Both the position numbers and the translations under genes were made by a program. Below, in pieces: positions 45,252 through 53,792 of a stretch of DNA of 64,000 nucleotides. The DNA lies in NCBI RefSeq assembly GCF_030540765.1, contig NZ_JAUOEL010000003.1:186001-250000 (forward strand), in the 5' to 3' direction. This DNA is from Flavivirga jejuensis (GTDB lineage Bacteria; Bacteroidota; Bacteroidia; Flavobacteriales; Flavobacteriaceae). Positions within the stretch are counted from its first letter, which is position 1. Every line of letters begins with the position of its first letter. A model generated the notes under the pieces. It did no database searches. It was not told where the DNA came from and saw only the letters and a program-made list of their open reading frames with translations.

Positions 45252-47756
45252 TTAAAAATAAAACCCAAAACTACCAGTAATACCAAATTTTCTAGCATCA
45301 GGGTTTGTAACTTCATCTAAATAATTACCTCTAAAATTGAAGTCTATTCTAAATACTTTAAAAATATTACCAATGCCCAAACTGTATTCGTAATACATTT
45401 TATCCGACGGTGCCACTAAAGGAACGGCATTAGGATTACCTGTTGTATTCAATAAAATATTTCCATCAGAAATCTCACCCCACACACCACGTATACTCAC
45501 AATTTCACGGAGATTAAGTTTTCTTAAAAGCGGAATCCTAGAAAATAAACGTCCGTTAAAATTATGTTCTAAGTGCAACGACGTATAAGTATCGGATACA
45601 AATTCGTAAAAATCTAACTGAGAAAAGGTATTATAAATAGAAAAATAAGATTGGTTTCCTGGTATAACACTTAGCAATCCTAACGGCACATCTCCAAAGG
45701 TTTTACCTGCTTCAATGGTAGTGGTTAATCTACCAAAACCACCAACTTGCCAAGGCTGTATGTATGATAACTGTACTTTTGTATAATCGAAATCACTATC
45801 TAATAAACCCTTTTCACCCCGTGTTACTTTTGTAAATATGCGCGCAAAACCATCATTGGCTTCACGACGTTCTACACCAAAACCTGTCATTTTTCGGGTT
45901 GGAAAGTAAGACACAGACAATGAACTTTCAAACTGCTTAATTTCAGATGCTACTCCCGTTGGTGTATTATAATCTAAACTAAAGGTTGGCGATGCCGATT
46001 CTAAAGTTCTATAATTACCTCCCAATCTAAAAATAACATTGCGCCACGGTTCTGCTTCTATAGCAAAGCTGGTTAAATTTATGGAAGTTAATTTATCATT
46101 TGTGCTAGTTCCAACTACAGATGAAGATGCTAAACTTCGCCCTAAAACATCTGTTGAAGTGGTTAAACTTGCTCCTATTTGCTCAACATCACGACGATTA
46201 CCTCCAGAAATAATAAGTCTGCTCTTTTTATCTAATAACCATTTTCCCGAGATACCATATTTAAATTTATCATCCTCAAAACCATAAGCCACAAACCCTT
46301 CTAATCGCCAAAGGTCATTTCTTCCAAAATAAGTACGTCCACCTGCTCGTAAACGTAAACCTTCAACTTCGTTAAATCCAAAGGTTGAAAAAATAGGACC
46401 GTAATCTAATGGTAATGTATTAAACTCAATATAGCCCGATGCCAAAATGCTTCCTAAATTATAAAGCTGTTTAAATTTCTTGACTGTTTTTAAAGTGTCA
46501 AGCATTTTATAAACACCTTTTTCGTCTTTATTTAGAGCTTCTAAACGATTCTCTGCCCAAAAGGCATCACCTCGATCGTAGACATCCTTATCGTAGTTAT
46601 AAACTTCCTGATCGTAGAACTTTTTATCTAACTCCTTATCAAACTCGTAATTATCGTATAAGGTGGTACGTTTACCATAAACACCTCGTGATTTTTCCTT
46701 TTTATTCAAAGCAAAATCAGACATCATATAATCACGCTTCACAAGAAATAACGAGTCGTTTAATACTTCAAATTCTTGTTCTATATAAATTTCTTTCACC
46801 CAATTTATATTAGCACTTTTTGAAGCTTGGAGATTAATTTCTTTAATAGCATACGTAGTATCGGCTACCCAAAAATCACCTTTAAAAGTCAGTTCATTTT
46901 TTCTTCTAGGATAATAAATAATATTGTAACACCATTTATTATCTATAAAAGCACTGTCTGATAGTACATAATTATAAGTACTAACTCCTGTTTTAGACAA
47001 AGGGCTTACAAAACTCTTATCAAAAAACTTTAGGTAATTATCGTATATACTATAATCGGAATACAAGTCACCAACAAAATCGATCACCACTTGATTATCA
47101 CTAAATCCAGAGTTTTTATTTCCTTTTAAAACTTCCTTTTCTTTATTAATAGTGTTATCTCCATAAACTTTAGAAACCGCTTCATTTATAAACATTGGTA
47201 AATACGTTTTACCAGTAACTCTAGAGGTGTCTACTTCATTAAAAACAAATTCCATCCCTCTAAAAAGTCTACTTTTAATAAGTGCACTATCTATGGTATT
47301 AATATCAAATTCTACTTTTTCGTATTTATCGTATTCGTATTGTTTATGTAAATTTAAACCGTTTCTACGTTTATGTTCCCATATTTTTTTAAGCAAATCG
47401 ATAGCAGGATTGTTCTTTTTTGATTGCTTTCCAGTAGTTATAACAACTTGATCTAGTTGCCCCAGGTCTTCTTTAAGTGTAAATTTTAAACTATAATTCA
47501 CCTTTTTATCTAAAGGAACATGTAACGTTTCATAGCCAACAAAAGAAACGATTAATCCTCCCCAGGTTTCATCAGATTCTAAATAGAATTTACCATTCTC
47601 GTTTGTTATGGTTCCAATTGTAGAACCTTTAAAAATAACATTTGCGAACGACACAGGTTCGTTAAACTCGTCAAACACATAACCACTAACTTTAGTTTGG
47701 GCTATTGTGGAAATAATTCCGAAGAAAAAAAATGCAATAAGTAGTTTTTTATCCAT
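45252..47756 (-). CDS. DUF5686 family outer-membrane protein with CarboxypepD_reg-like domain
   Basis: 834 residues. Signal peptide (MDKKLLIAFFFFGIISTIAQ), a carboxypeptidase-regulatory-like beta domain (about 22-95: VSGYVFDEFNEPVSFANVIFKGSTIGTITNENGKF), a middle region (IDLLKKIWEHKRRNGLNLHKQYEYDKYEK...) and a C-terminal beta-barrel-like half ending in GITGSFGFYF. This is the pattern of DUF5686 proteins, abundant in Bacteroidota, of unknown function but expected in the outer membrane. Downstream of pdhB with a terminator in between. Confidence 0.85.
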   Translation of the reverse strand: MDKKLLIAFFFFGIISTIAQTKVSGYVFDEFNEPVSFANVIFKGSTIGTITNENGKFYLESDETWGGLIVSFVGYETLHVPLDKKVNYSLKFTLKEDLGQLDQVVITTGKQSKKNNPAIDLLKKIWEHKRRNGLNLHKQYEYDKYEKVEFDINTIDSALIKSRLFRGMEFVFNEVDTSRVTGKTYLPMFINEAVSKVYGDNTINKEKEVLKGNKNSGFSDNQVVIDFVGDLYSDYSIYDNYLKFFDKSFVSPLSKTGVSTYNYVLSDSAFIDNKWCYNIIYYPRRKNELTFKGDFWVADTTYAIKEINLQASKSANINWVKEIYIEQEFEVLNDSLFLVKRDYMMSDFALNKKEKSRGVYGKRTTLYDNYEFDKELDKKFYDQEVYNYDKDVYDRGDAFWAENRLEALNKDEKGVYKMLDTLKTVKKFKQLYNLGSILASGYIEFNTLPLDYGPIFSTFGFNEVEGLRLRAGGRTYFGRNDLWRLEGFVAYGFEDDKFKYGISGKWLLDKKSRLIISGGNRRDVEQIGASLTTSTDVLGRSLASSSVVGTSTNDKLTSINLTSFAIEAEPWRNVIFRLGGNYRTLESASPTFSLDYNTPTGVASEIKQFESSLSVSYFPTRKMTGFGVERREANDGFARIFTKVTRGEKGLLDSDFDYTKVQLSYIQPWQVGGFGRLTTTIEAGKTFGDVPLGLLSVIPGNQSYFSIYNTFSQLDFYEFVSDTYTSLHLEHNFNGRLFSRIPLLRKLNLREIVSIRGVWGEISDGNILLNTTGNPNAVPLVAPSDKMYYEYSLGIGNIFKVFRIDFNFRGNYLDEVTNPDARKFGITGSFGFYF

Positions 47757-47760
47757 AATA

Positions 47761-47798
47761 CAAAAAAAACTTCATCAACAATCGTGCTAATGAAGTTT
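47761..47798 (-). terminator. Terminator after pdhB
   Basis: AAACTTCAT (47767-47775) pairs with ATGAAGTTT (47790-47798); on the minus strand the stem is followed by a run of eight U. It lies just after the pdhB stop and before the DUF5686 start. Confidence 0.75.
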
Positions 47799-47820
47799 AT
47801 ATAACGTAAAAAAAATTAAT

Positions 47821-48798
47821 TTATTTGTATAACACTTTTTTAACAGCTTTTATTACATCATTACTATCTGGCAACCATTCTGCTAACAAAACTGGTGAAT
47901 ACGGTGCAGGTGTATCTGCTGTATTTATTTTTACTATAGGAGCATCTAAATAATCAAACGCTTCGCTTTGTACTAAATATGTAATTTCAGTAGCCACATT
48001 TCCAAAAGGCCATGCTTCTTCTAAAACAACTAATCTATTTGTTTTCTTAACCGATTCTACTATGGCTTTTCTATCCATAGGACGAACAGTACGTAAATCT
48101 ATAATTTCACAAGAGATATTCTCTTTTGCTAATTCATCAGCCGCTTTATAAGCTTCTTTTATTATTTTTCCAAAAGACACAATCGTTACATCGGTTCCTT
48201 CACGCTTAATTTCAGCAACACCTAATGGCACGATGTATTCCCCTTCTGGCACGTCTCCTTTATCACCATACATTTGCTCACTTTCCATAAAGATAACTGG
48301 ATCATCATCACGAATTGCTGCTTTTAACAACCCTTTTGCATCATAAGGATTTGATGGTACGACTACTTTTAAACCAGGTGTATTAGCAAACCAATTCTCA
48401 AATGCTTGTGAGTGTGTTGCTCCTAATTGACCTGCAGAAGCTGTAGGACCACGAAATACAATAGGACATTTAAATTGTCCGCCAGACATTTGTCTAATCT
48501 TAGCAGCATTATTTATAATCTGATCAATTCCAACTAAAGAAAAGTTAAACGTCATATACTCAACAATCGGCCTGTTTCCTGTCATGGTAGAACCAATAGC
48601 AATACCAGCAAAACCAAGTTCAGCAATCGGTGTATCGATAACACGCTTAGCTCCAAATTCATCCAACATACCTTTAGATGCTTTATAAGCACCATTGTAC
48701 TCTGCTACTTCTTCACCCATTAAATAAATGCTTTCATCTCTACGCATTTCTTCGCTCATGGCTTCACAAATAGCCTCTCTAAATTGAATTGTCTTCAT
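47821..48798 (-). CDS. pdhB: Pyruvate dehydrogenase E1 component, beta subunit
   Basis: 325 residues. MKTIQFREAICEAMSEEMRRDESIYLMGEEVAEYNGAYK, the GFAGIAIGSTMTG segment, RGPTASAGQLGATHSQAFE and PSNPYDAKGLLKAAIRDDDPVIFMESE are typical of the transketolase-like beta subunit of E1. With PdhA it decarboxylates pyruvate using thiamine diphosphate. pdhA and the E2 gene are not in the window. A TATTTTTG -7 box lies at 48822-48829 on this strand. Confidence 0.95.
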   Translation of the reverse strand: MKTIQFREAICEAMSEEMRRDESIYLMGEEVAEYNGAYKASKGMLDEFGAKRVIDTPIAELGFAGIAIGSTMTGNRPIVEYMTFNFSLVGIDQIINNAAKIRQMSGGQFKCPIVFRGPTASAGQLGATHSQAFENWFANTPGLKVVVPSNPYDAKGLLKAAIRDDDPVIFMESEQMYGDKGDVPEGEYIVPLGVAEIKREGTDVTIVSFGKIIKEAYKAADELAKENISCEIIDLRTVRPMDRKAIVESVKKTNRLVVLEEAWPFGNVATEITYLVQSEAFDYLDAPIVKINTADTPAPYSPVLLAEWLPDSNDVIKAVKKVLYK

Positions 48799-48821
48799 TA
48801 AATATATTTTAAATCGAATTG

Positions 48822-48829
48822 CAAAAATA
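48822..48829 (-). promoter_or_regulatory. -7 box of pdhB
   Basis: On the minus strand TATTTTTG matches the Bacteroidota TAnnTTTG box and is 24 bp before the pdhB ATG. No good TTTG at -33 is evident. Confidence 0.5.
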
Positions 48830-49402
48830 AGAATTATTGATTACAGTTTTATATAAAAATTCACAGTAAAATTTTTCGTGAAAAAAAATTATTAATTTTA
48901 CAGAAATCACATATCAATAATGAGGATTTGTTACTTTAAATTAGTTCTCATTCTTTTTATTTCTTTCCCAGTAATAAGAGTTATCATGTAATCTTTCTAT
49001 TATAATTAAAAAGATTTAAAACCGTCATCAAATAAAAACAAGCATTAACACGTAATTCTATAAACATCTGAACAAGAAATACTCCTTAGAATTTCAATAC
49101 TAAATAATTAAATATTTATCAAAAAACAGCAATTGATTTTTACTTCACAAAAAGATTTTATAGTCAATAAACATTGAAAAGATTTAAAATTCATAAAGAA
49201 ATATCGATATCTATGCTTTTTTGATAATTATTCCGATTATTTGTTATGCATGCATAACAAATAATCGGAATAAAATAATTACCTTCGTACTCTTAAAATT
49301 AAGTCAGTATTTGTGAGTTTTAAACTATTATTTTTCAAATAATAATTGCAAAAATTGACTGATTTAACTCAAATAAAAACTAAACAATTAAATTGTTATA
49401 AT
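48830..49402. other. Long AT-rich pdhB-etfB intergenic region
   Basis: About 570 bp between the divergent genes pdhB and etfB. No open frame of note, tRNA or terminator. It contains the 46-bp palindrome at 49228-49273 and a possible etfB -7 box TACCTTCG at 49280-49287. The rest is very AT-rich, with no clear structure. Confidence 0.6.
49228..49273. promoter_or_regulatory. 46-bp perfect palindrome upstream of etfB
   Basis: Arms 49228-49250 (TTATTCCGATTATTTGTT then ATGCA) and 49251-49273 are exact reverse complements with no spacer; symmetry ends on both outer sides. It lies immediately upstream of a possible -7 box (TACCTTCG, 49280-49287) and so covers the -33 region of the etfB promoter. Best guess: operator for a dimeric repressor, or cruciform-forming site. 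No T tract follows, so it is not a terminator. Confidence 0.75.
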
Positions 49403-50149
49403 ATGAAAATATTAGTGTGCATTAGTCATGTTCCTGATACGACATCTAAAATTAATTTTAGTGAAGGTGACACAAAATTCGACACCAACGGTGTACAATT
49501 CGTAATAAATCCGAACGATGAGTTTGGTTTAACCCGCGCTATGTGGTTTAAAGAAAAACAAGGTGCTCATGTTACTGTTGTTAATGTTGGTGGCGCAGAA
49601 ACCGAACCTACACTTCGTAAAGCTTTGGCTATTGGTGCCGATGCAGCTATTAGAGTAAATACTGTGGCATTAGATGGCTTTTCTGTAGCAAAACAATTAG
49701 CAAATGTGGTTAAAGAAGGTGGTTACGATTTAGTAATTGCGGGTCGTGAGTCTATCGATTACAATGGCGGTATGGTTCCTGGTATGATTGCAGGATTAAC
49801 CCATGCTAACTTTATAAATAACTGTATTAACTTAGAAATAGATGGTACTTCTGTAAAAGCTACAAGGGAAATTGATGGTGGAAAAGAAACAGTTTCTACG
49901 GTACTACCCTTAGTTATTGGCGGACAAAAAGGATTGGTTGAAGAAAGTGATCTTAGAATCCCAAATATGAGAGGTATTATGATGGCACGTCAAAAACCCT
50001 TAACTGTTGCTGAGCCTATTGATGTTAGTGCAGAAACTACTTCTGTAAAATTTGAAAAGCCTACGCCAAAAGGAGCCATAAAATTGGTTTCAGCAGATAA
50101 TTTAGATGATTTAATTAACTTACTTCATAATGAAGCTAAGGTTATTTAA
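49403..50149 (+). CDS. etfB: Electron transfer flavoprotein, beta subunit
   Basis: 248 residues from MKILVCISHVPDTTSKINF (49403); the frame extends 57 bp upstream but without family residues. Motifs: FVINPNDEFGLTRAMW, ALAIGADAAIRVN, VIAGRESIDYNGGMVPGMIA, and TVSTVLPLVIGGQKGL. Carries AMP and, with EtfA, takes electrons from acyl-CoA dehydrogenases. Followed by etfA after a 142-bp spacer with two repeats. Confidence 0.95.
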   Translation: MKILVCISHVPDTTSKINFSEGDTKFDTNGVQFVINPNDEFGLTRAMWFKEKQGAHVTVVNVGGAETEPTLRKALAIGADAAIRVNTVALDGFSVAKQLANVVKEGGYDLVIAGRESIDYNGGMVPGMIAGLTHANFINNCINLEIDGTSVKATREIDGGKETVSTVLPLVIGGQKGLVEESDLRIPNMRGIMMARQKPLTVAEPIDVSAETTSVKFEKPTPKGAIKLVSADNLDDLINLLHNEAKVI

Positions 50150-50151
50150 GA

Positions 50152-50180
50152 TCCTCCCCTAACCCCTCCGAAGGAGGGAA
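50152..50180. repeat. Palindromic repeat unit 1 between etfB and etfA
   Basis: CCTCCCCTAACCCCTCCG followed by AAGGAGGGAA; folds as CCCTCC-GAA-GGAGGG-like hairpin. GC-rich against the AT-rich background. It is an inverted copy of unit 2 (50242-50275). This CCCCTAACCCCTCC...GGAGG type is, from memory, a widespread intergenic repeat in flavobacteria. Confidence 0.7.
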
Positions 50181-50241
50181 ACGATTTCGGAAGGATACGG
50201 TAAAAAAGACCAAATTAATATTAAAAACAAATAAGCTCAAA

Positions 50242-50275
50242 AAACCCCCTCTCCTTCGGAGAGGGGTTGGGGTGA
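50242..50275. repeat. Palindromic repeat unit 2 between etfB and etfA
   Basis: Contains CCCCTCTCC-TTC-GGAGAGGGG, a perfect 9-bp stem, followed by TTGGGGTG. Its reverse complement (CACCCCAACCCCTCTCCG...) matches unit 1, so the two units could also pair with each other across about 60 bp in the etfB-etfA mRNA. Confidence 0.7.
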
Positions 50276-50291
50276 TAAAAAAATAAGATTT

Positions 50292-51251
50292 ATGTCAGTT
50301 TTAGTATATACAGAATCAGAACAAGGGACATTTAAAAAAGTAGCTTTAGAAGTTGCTTCTTATGCCAAAGCAATAGCGAATCAATTAGGAACAACTGTAA
50401 CAGCTGTTACCATAAATGTAGATGATGCATCCGCACTAGGAAACTATGGTGTAGATAAAGTTTTAAATGTGTCGAATGCACAATTACAATCTTTTAATGC
50501 CAATGGATATGCAGAAGCTATTAAACAAGCTGTAGAAAAAGAAGCTGCAAAAGTTGTCGTAGTAAGCTCAAGTGCCGACAGCAAATATTTAGCTCCTCTT
50601 TTAGCGGTAGGTTTAAATGCAGGTTATGCTTCTAATGTTATCGAAGCTCCTTCCAGCACATCTCCTTTTACAGTGAAACGTACAGCTTTTACGAATAAAG
50701 CTTTCGAAATGTCTCAAATTAATACAGATATAAAAATTATTGGCGTTTCTAATAATTCATTCGGGTTGGTAGAAAATAGTGGTAACGCTTCCGCTGAAGA
50801 CTTCTCCCCCTCTATTTCAGATTCGGGAGTAACCGTAGAATCTGTAGATAAAGCAACAGACAAAGTAACCATAGCTGATGCAGATATTGTTGTGTCTGCA
50901 GGTCGCGGATTAAAAGGTCCCGAAAACTGGGGAATGGTAGAAGAATTAGCAGATGTTTTAGGAGCAGCAACAGCATGCTCTAAACCCGTTTCAGATTTAG
51001 GATGGCGCCCTCACAGCGAACACGTTGGGCAAACAGGTAAGCCTGTAGCTTCTAATTTATATATTGCTATTGGTATTTCTGGAGCCATTCAACATTTAGC
51101 TGGAATTAATGCTTCAAAAGTAAAAGTTGTTATCAATACAGATGCCGAAGCACCTTTTTTTAAAGCTGCAGATTATGGTGTTGTTGGTGATGCTTTTGAA
51201 GTTGTTCCTCAACTCATAGAAAAATTAAAAGCTTTTAAAGCACAACAATAA
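50292..51251 (+). CDS. etfA: Electron transfer flavoprotein, alpha subunit
   Basis: 319 residues. The C-terminal FAD-binding domain is intact: AGRGLKGPENWGMVEELADVLGAATACSKPVSDLGWRPHSEHVGQTGK, AIGISGAIQHLAGI and VINTDAEAPFFKAADYGVVGD. Holds the FAD of the EtfAB heterodimer, passing electrons toward quinone through ETF dehydrogenase. Shares an operon with etfB. Confidence 0.96.
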   Translation: MSVLVYTESEQGTFKKVALEVASYAKAIANQLGTTVTAVTINVDDASALGNYGVDKVLNVSNAQLQSFNANGYAEAIKQAVEKEAAKVVVVSSSADSKYLAPLLAVGLNAGYASNVIEAPSSTSPFTVKRTAFTNKAFEMSQINTDIKIIGVSNNSFGLVENSGNASAEDFSPSISDSGVTVESVDKATDKVTIADADIVVSAGRGLKGPENWGMVEELADVLGAATACSKPVSDLGWRPHSEHVGQTGKPVASNLYIAIGISGAIQHLAGINASKVKVVINTDAEAPFFKAADYGVVGDAFEVVPQLIEKLKAFKAQQ

Positions 51252-51374
51252 ATTATTTTTTAATAAATTGTATAGTCATTATAGAACTGCTTAAATTAGC
51301 ACTAATTTCTTAAATCTGTCTTAGTCAGTTGGTAAAGTCCTAATTTAAACGGTTCTTTGCTTTTTTATAAATTT

Positions 51375-51989
51375 ATGAGTTTAGTAAGATTAAATATAAA
51401 AGGAATATCCTATAGCCAGACCCAAAACGGTGCTTATGCCCTAATTTTAAACGAATTAGATGGCGACCGCAAACTTCCAATCGTTATTGGTGCTTTTGAA
51501 GCGCAATCCATAGCCATTGCTTTAGAAAAGGAGATTAGACCTCCCAGACCATTAACACACGATTTATTTAAAAATTTTGCAGATCGTTTTGATATTGTCG
51601 TAAAACAGGTGATTATTCATAAACTAGTTGACGGTGTTTTTTACTCTAGTTTAATTTGCGAACGCGATAAAATTGAAGAAATTATAGATGCCAGAACCAG
51701 TGATGCCATTGCTTTAGCACTTCGTTTTGATGCACCAATTTTTACTTATAAAAACATTCTCGATAAGGCTGGGATATACTTAAAAGTGAATCCGAAGGAA
51801 GATGATGAAAATGAGGATAGTATTTTAGTAGACGATCTAGTGGCTGATGAACTAGAACCAGATGCTCCTCGTGAAAATCTAAAAGGGAAAACACTCGAAG
51901 AATTGCATAACTTATTAGATGAGGCTGTTTCTAATGAAGATTATGAAAAAGCGGCTCATATTCGTGATGAAATCTCGAAACGGGAATAA
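51375..51989 (+). CDS. Bifunctional nuclease-family protein (DUF151) with UVR domain
   Basis: 204 residues from MSLVRLNIKGISYSQTQNGAYAL (51375). DUF151 core: LNELDGDRKLPIVIGAFEAQSIAIALE, RPLTHDLFKNFADRF, DARTSDAIALALRFDAPIF. After an acidic linker (about 140-170) comes a UVR motif (LEELHNLLDEAVSNEDYEKAAHIRDEISKRE), as in UvrB/UvrC interaction segments. DUF151 members have been reported as nucleases; the role in this organism is unknown. 15 bp before the nucleoside transporter gene. Confidence 0.85.
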   Translation: MSLVRLNIKGISYSQTQNGAYALILNELDGDRKLPIVIGAFEAQSIAIALEKEIRPPRPLTHDLFKNFADRFDIVVKQVIIHKLVDGVFYSSLICERDKIEEIIDARTSDAIALALRFDAPIFTYKNILDKAGIYLKVNPKEDDENEDSILVDDLVADELEPDAPRENLKGKTLEELHNLLDEAVSNEDYEKAAHIRDEISKRE

Positions 51990-52004
51990 TATTTACTCTT
52001 TTCT

Positions 52005-53549
52005 ATGAAACAGTTTTTTTTGTTTATTGTCGCTATTTTTTTCTTAGTTACAACATCTGTTATAGCACAAGACACAAATCAAACTAAGTTGTCCGATACT
52101 ATTCAAAATGAGGCTATTGTTCAACAAACTACACCTGTAAATAATTCTACAGACACTTTAGACTTAAATAATACAGGTTCTAAAATTGAAGCTACATCAA
52201 TAAAAAATGTTGCTAATGTTTCAACGAGTACCATTATTCCAAGTCAAGGTTTTTCAATGAGCAGTCTATTAAGAGGGGTTTTAGGCATGATTTCTTTAAT
52301 ACTGCTGGCATTTCTTTTTAGTAATAACAGAAAAGCTATTAATTGGAAAATTGTTGGTATTGGTTTAGCTTTTCAGTTATTAATTGCTATTGGAGTTTTA
52401 AAAGTTGAATTCGTTAAAAGTATTTTTGAATTTATAGGTGGGCTTTTTGTAAACGTATTAGACTTTACAAGAGCTGGTAGCAAATTTTTATTTGAAGGTT
52501 TGGTGGTAGACATGGACACGTTTGGGTTTATATTTGCCTTTCAAGTGCTACCGACCATTATATTCTTTTCGGCTTTAACCTCTGTTTTATTTTATTTAGG
52601 CATCATTCAAAAAGTTGTAAAAGCTATGGCCTGGTTATTATCCAAAGCTTTAAAAATTTCTGGAGCAGAAAGTTTAAGTGTAGCAGGAAATATCTTTTTA
52701 GGACAAACAGAAGCACCTCTTTTAATAAAGGCTTATTTGGAAAAAATGAATAAGTCTGAGATACTTTTAGTCATGATTGGTGGCATGGCAACCGTTGCTG
52801 GTGCTGTACTGGCAGCTTATATTGGTTTTTTAGGAGGTGATGATGAAGTCTTACGATTGTTTTACGCAAAACACCTTTTAGCCGCATCTGTAATGGCTGC
52901 ACCAGGTGCCATCGTAATTTCAAAAATATTATACCCACAAACAGAAGATGTTAACACAGACGTTTCTGTTTCTCAAGAAAAAATTGGATCTAATTTTTTA
53001 GATGCCATTGCCAATGGCACTACAGAAGGGCTAAAACTAGCAGTCAATGTAGGTGCTATGCTTTTAGTATTTGTTGCTTTTATTGCCATGTTTAATGGCA
53101 TACTGGGCTGGGTTGGAGATATCTCTTCAATAAATAACTGGGTAGCTAATAATACATCTTACGAAAATTTATCGCTTGAATTAATTTTAGGCTATGCATT
53201 TGCACCACTCATGTGGCTCATTGGAGTTGCTAAAGAAGATATGGCTTTAATGGGGCAATTATTAGGTATTAAATTAGCAGCTAGTGAATTTATAGGTTAT
53301 ATACAATTACGAGATTTGAAAGATGTTACAAGCGCTGTCCATCTTAATTATGAAAAATCTATAATTATGGCTACTTATATGCTTTGTGGTTTCGCAAATT
53401 TTGCTTCTATAGGCATTCAAATTGGAGGGATTGGTTCTTTAGCTCCTGGGCAACGTAAAACCTTATCTAAATTTGGCATGAAAGCCCTAATTGGTGGTAC
53501 GATTGCATCTTTAATATCTGCTACTATTGCTGGTATGATTATTGGATAA
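52005..53549 (+). CDS. NupC/CNT-family nucleoside transporter with secreted N-terminal extension
   Basis: 514 residues. The membrane part from about residue 85 is a concentrative nucleoside transporter: FGFIFAFQVLPTIIFFSALTSVLFYLG, GNIFLGQTEAPLLIKAYLEKMNKSE, MATVAGAVLAAYIGFLGG, and ending GSLAPGQRKTLSKFGMKALIGG. Imports nucleosides with Na+ or H+. Before it are a signal peptide (1-21) and about 60 residues of Thr/Asn/Asp-rich sequence, which would put a soluble tail outside; this exceeds the typical 400 residues. Precedes thyA, fitting nucleotide salvage. Confidence 0.88.
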   Translation: MKQFFLFIVAIFFLVTTSVIAQDTNQTKLSDTIQNEAIVQQTTPVNNSTDTLDLNNTGSKIEATSIKNVANVSTSTIIPSQGFSMSSLLRGVLGMISLILLAFLFSNNRKAINWKIVGIGLAFQLLIAIGVLKVEFVKSIFEFIGGLFVNVLDFTRAGSKFLFEGLVVDMDTFGFIFAFQVLPTIIFFSALTSVLFYLGIIQKVVKAMAWLLSKALKISGAESLSVAGNIFLGQTEAPLLIKAYLEKMNKSEILLVMIGGMATVAGAVLAAYIGFLGGDDEVLRLFYAKHLLAASVMAAPGAIVISKILYPQTEDVNTDVSVSQEKIGSNFLDAIANGTTEGLKLAVNVGAMLLVFVAFIAMFNGILGWVGDISSINNWVANNTSYENLSLELILGYAFAPLMWLIGVAKEDMALMGQLLGIKLAASEFIGYIQLRDLKDVTSAVHLNYEKSIIMATYMLCGFANFASIGIQIGGIGSLAPGQRKTLSKFGMKALIGGTIASLISATIAGMIIG

Positions 53550-53691
53550 CACACAATTCCTGCCTTTCGTTTTCACTCAAGATAAATTGTAGTAGGCATC
53601 TTATTTATAACAGTTAATAACTTTATAATATATATTAAAATATCTAGCATTAAAATTTGATGCTTTTTTTTACTTTTATCGCACAACATTT

Positions 53692-53720
53692 TGTCGTACT
53701 GAGCGCAGTCGAAGTGTCTT
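53692..53720. repeat. Repeat-like unit GTCGTACTGAGCGCAGTCGAAG
   Basis: GTCGTACTGAGCGCAGTCG followed by AAGTGTCTT, in the spacer before thyA. From memory, GTCATNCTGAGCGCAGTCGAAG units are common interspersed repeats in flavobacteria. A degenerate relative on the opposite strand is at 25017-25045. Confidence 0.5.
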
Positions 53721-53770
53721 AAAAAAGATTCTCACTACATTCTCAACCTATTATTTAATTTAAAAAGATT

Positions 53771-53784
53771 CCTGCCTTTGCAGG
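53771..53784 (+). repeat. Small hairpin CCTGC-CTTT-GCAGG in the thyA leader
   Basis: Five-bp perfect stem starting 22 bp before the thyA ATG. Within ATTCCTGCCTTTGCAGGA, a form I recall as an interspersed repeat; could affect thyA translation. No U tract. Confidence 0.45.
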
Positions 53785-53792
53785 ACGTTATT

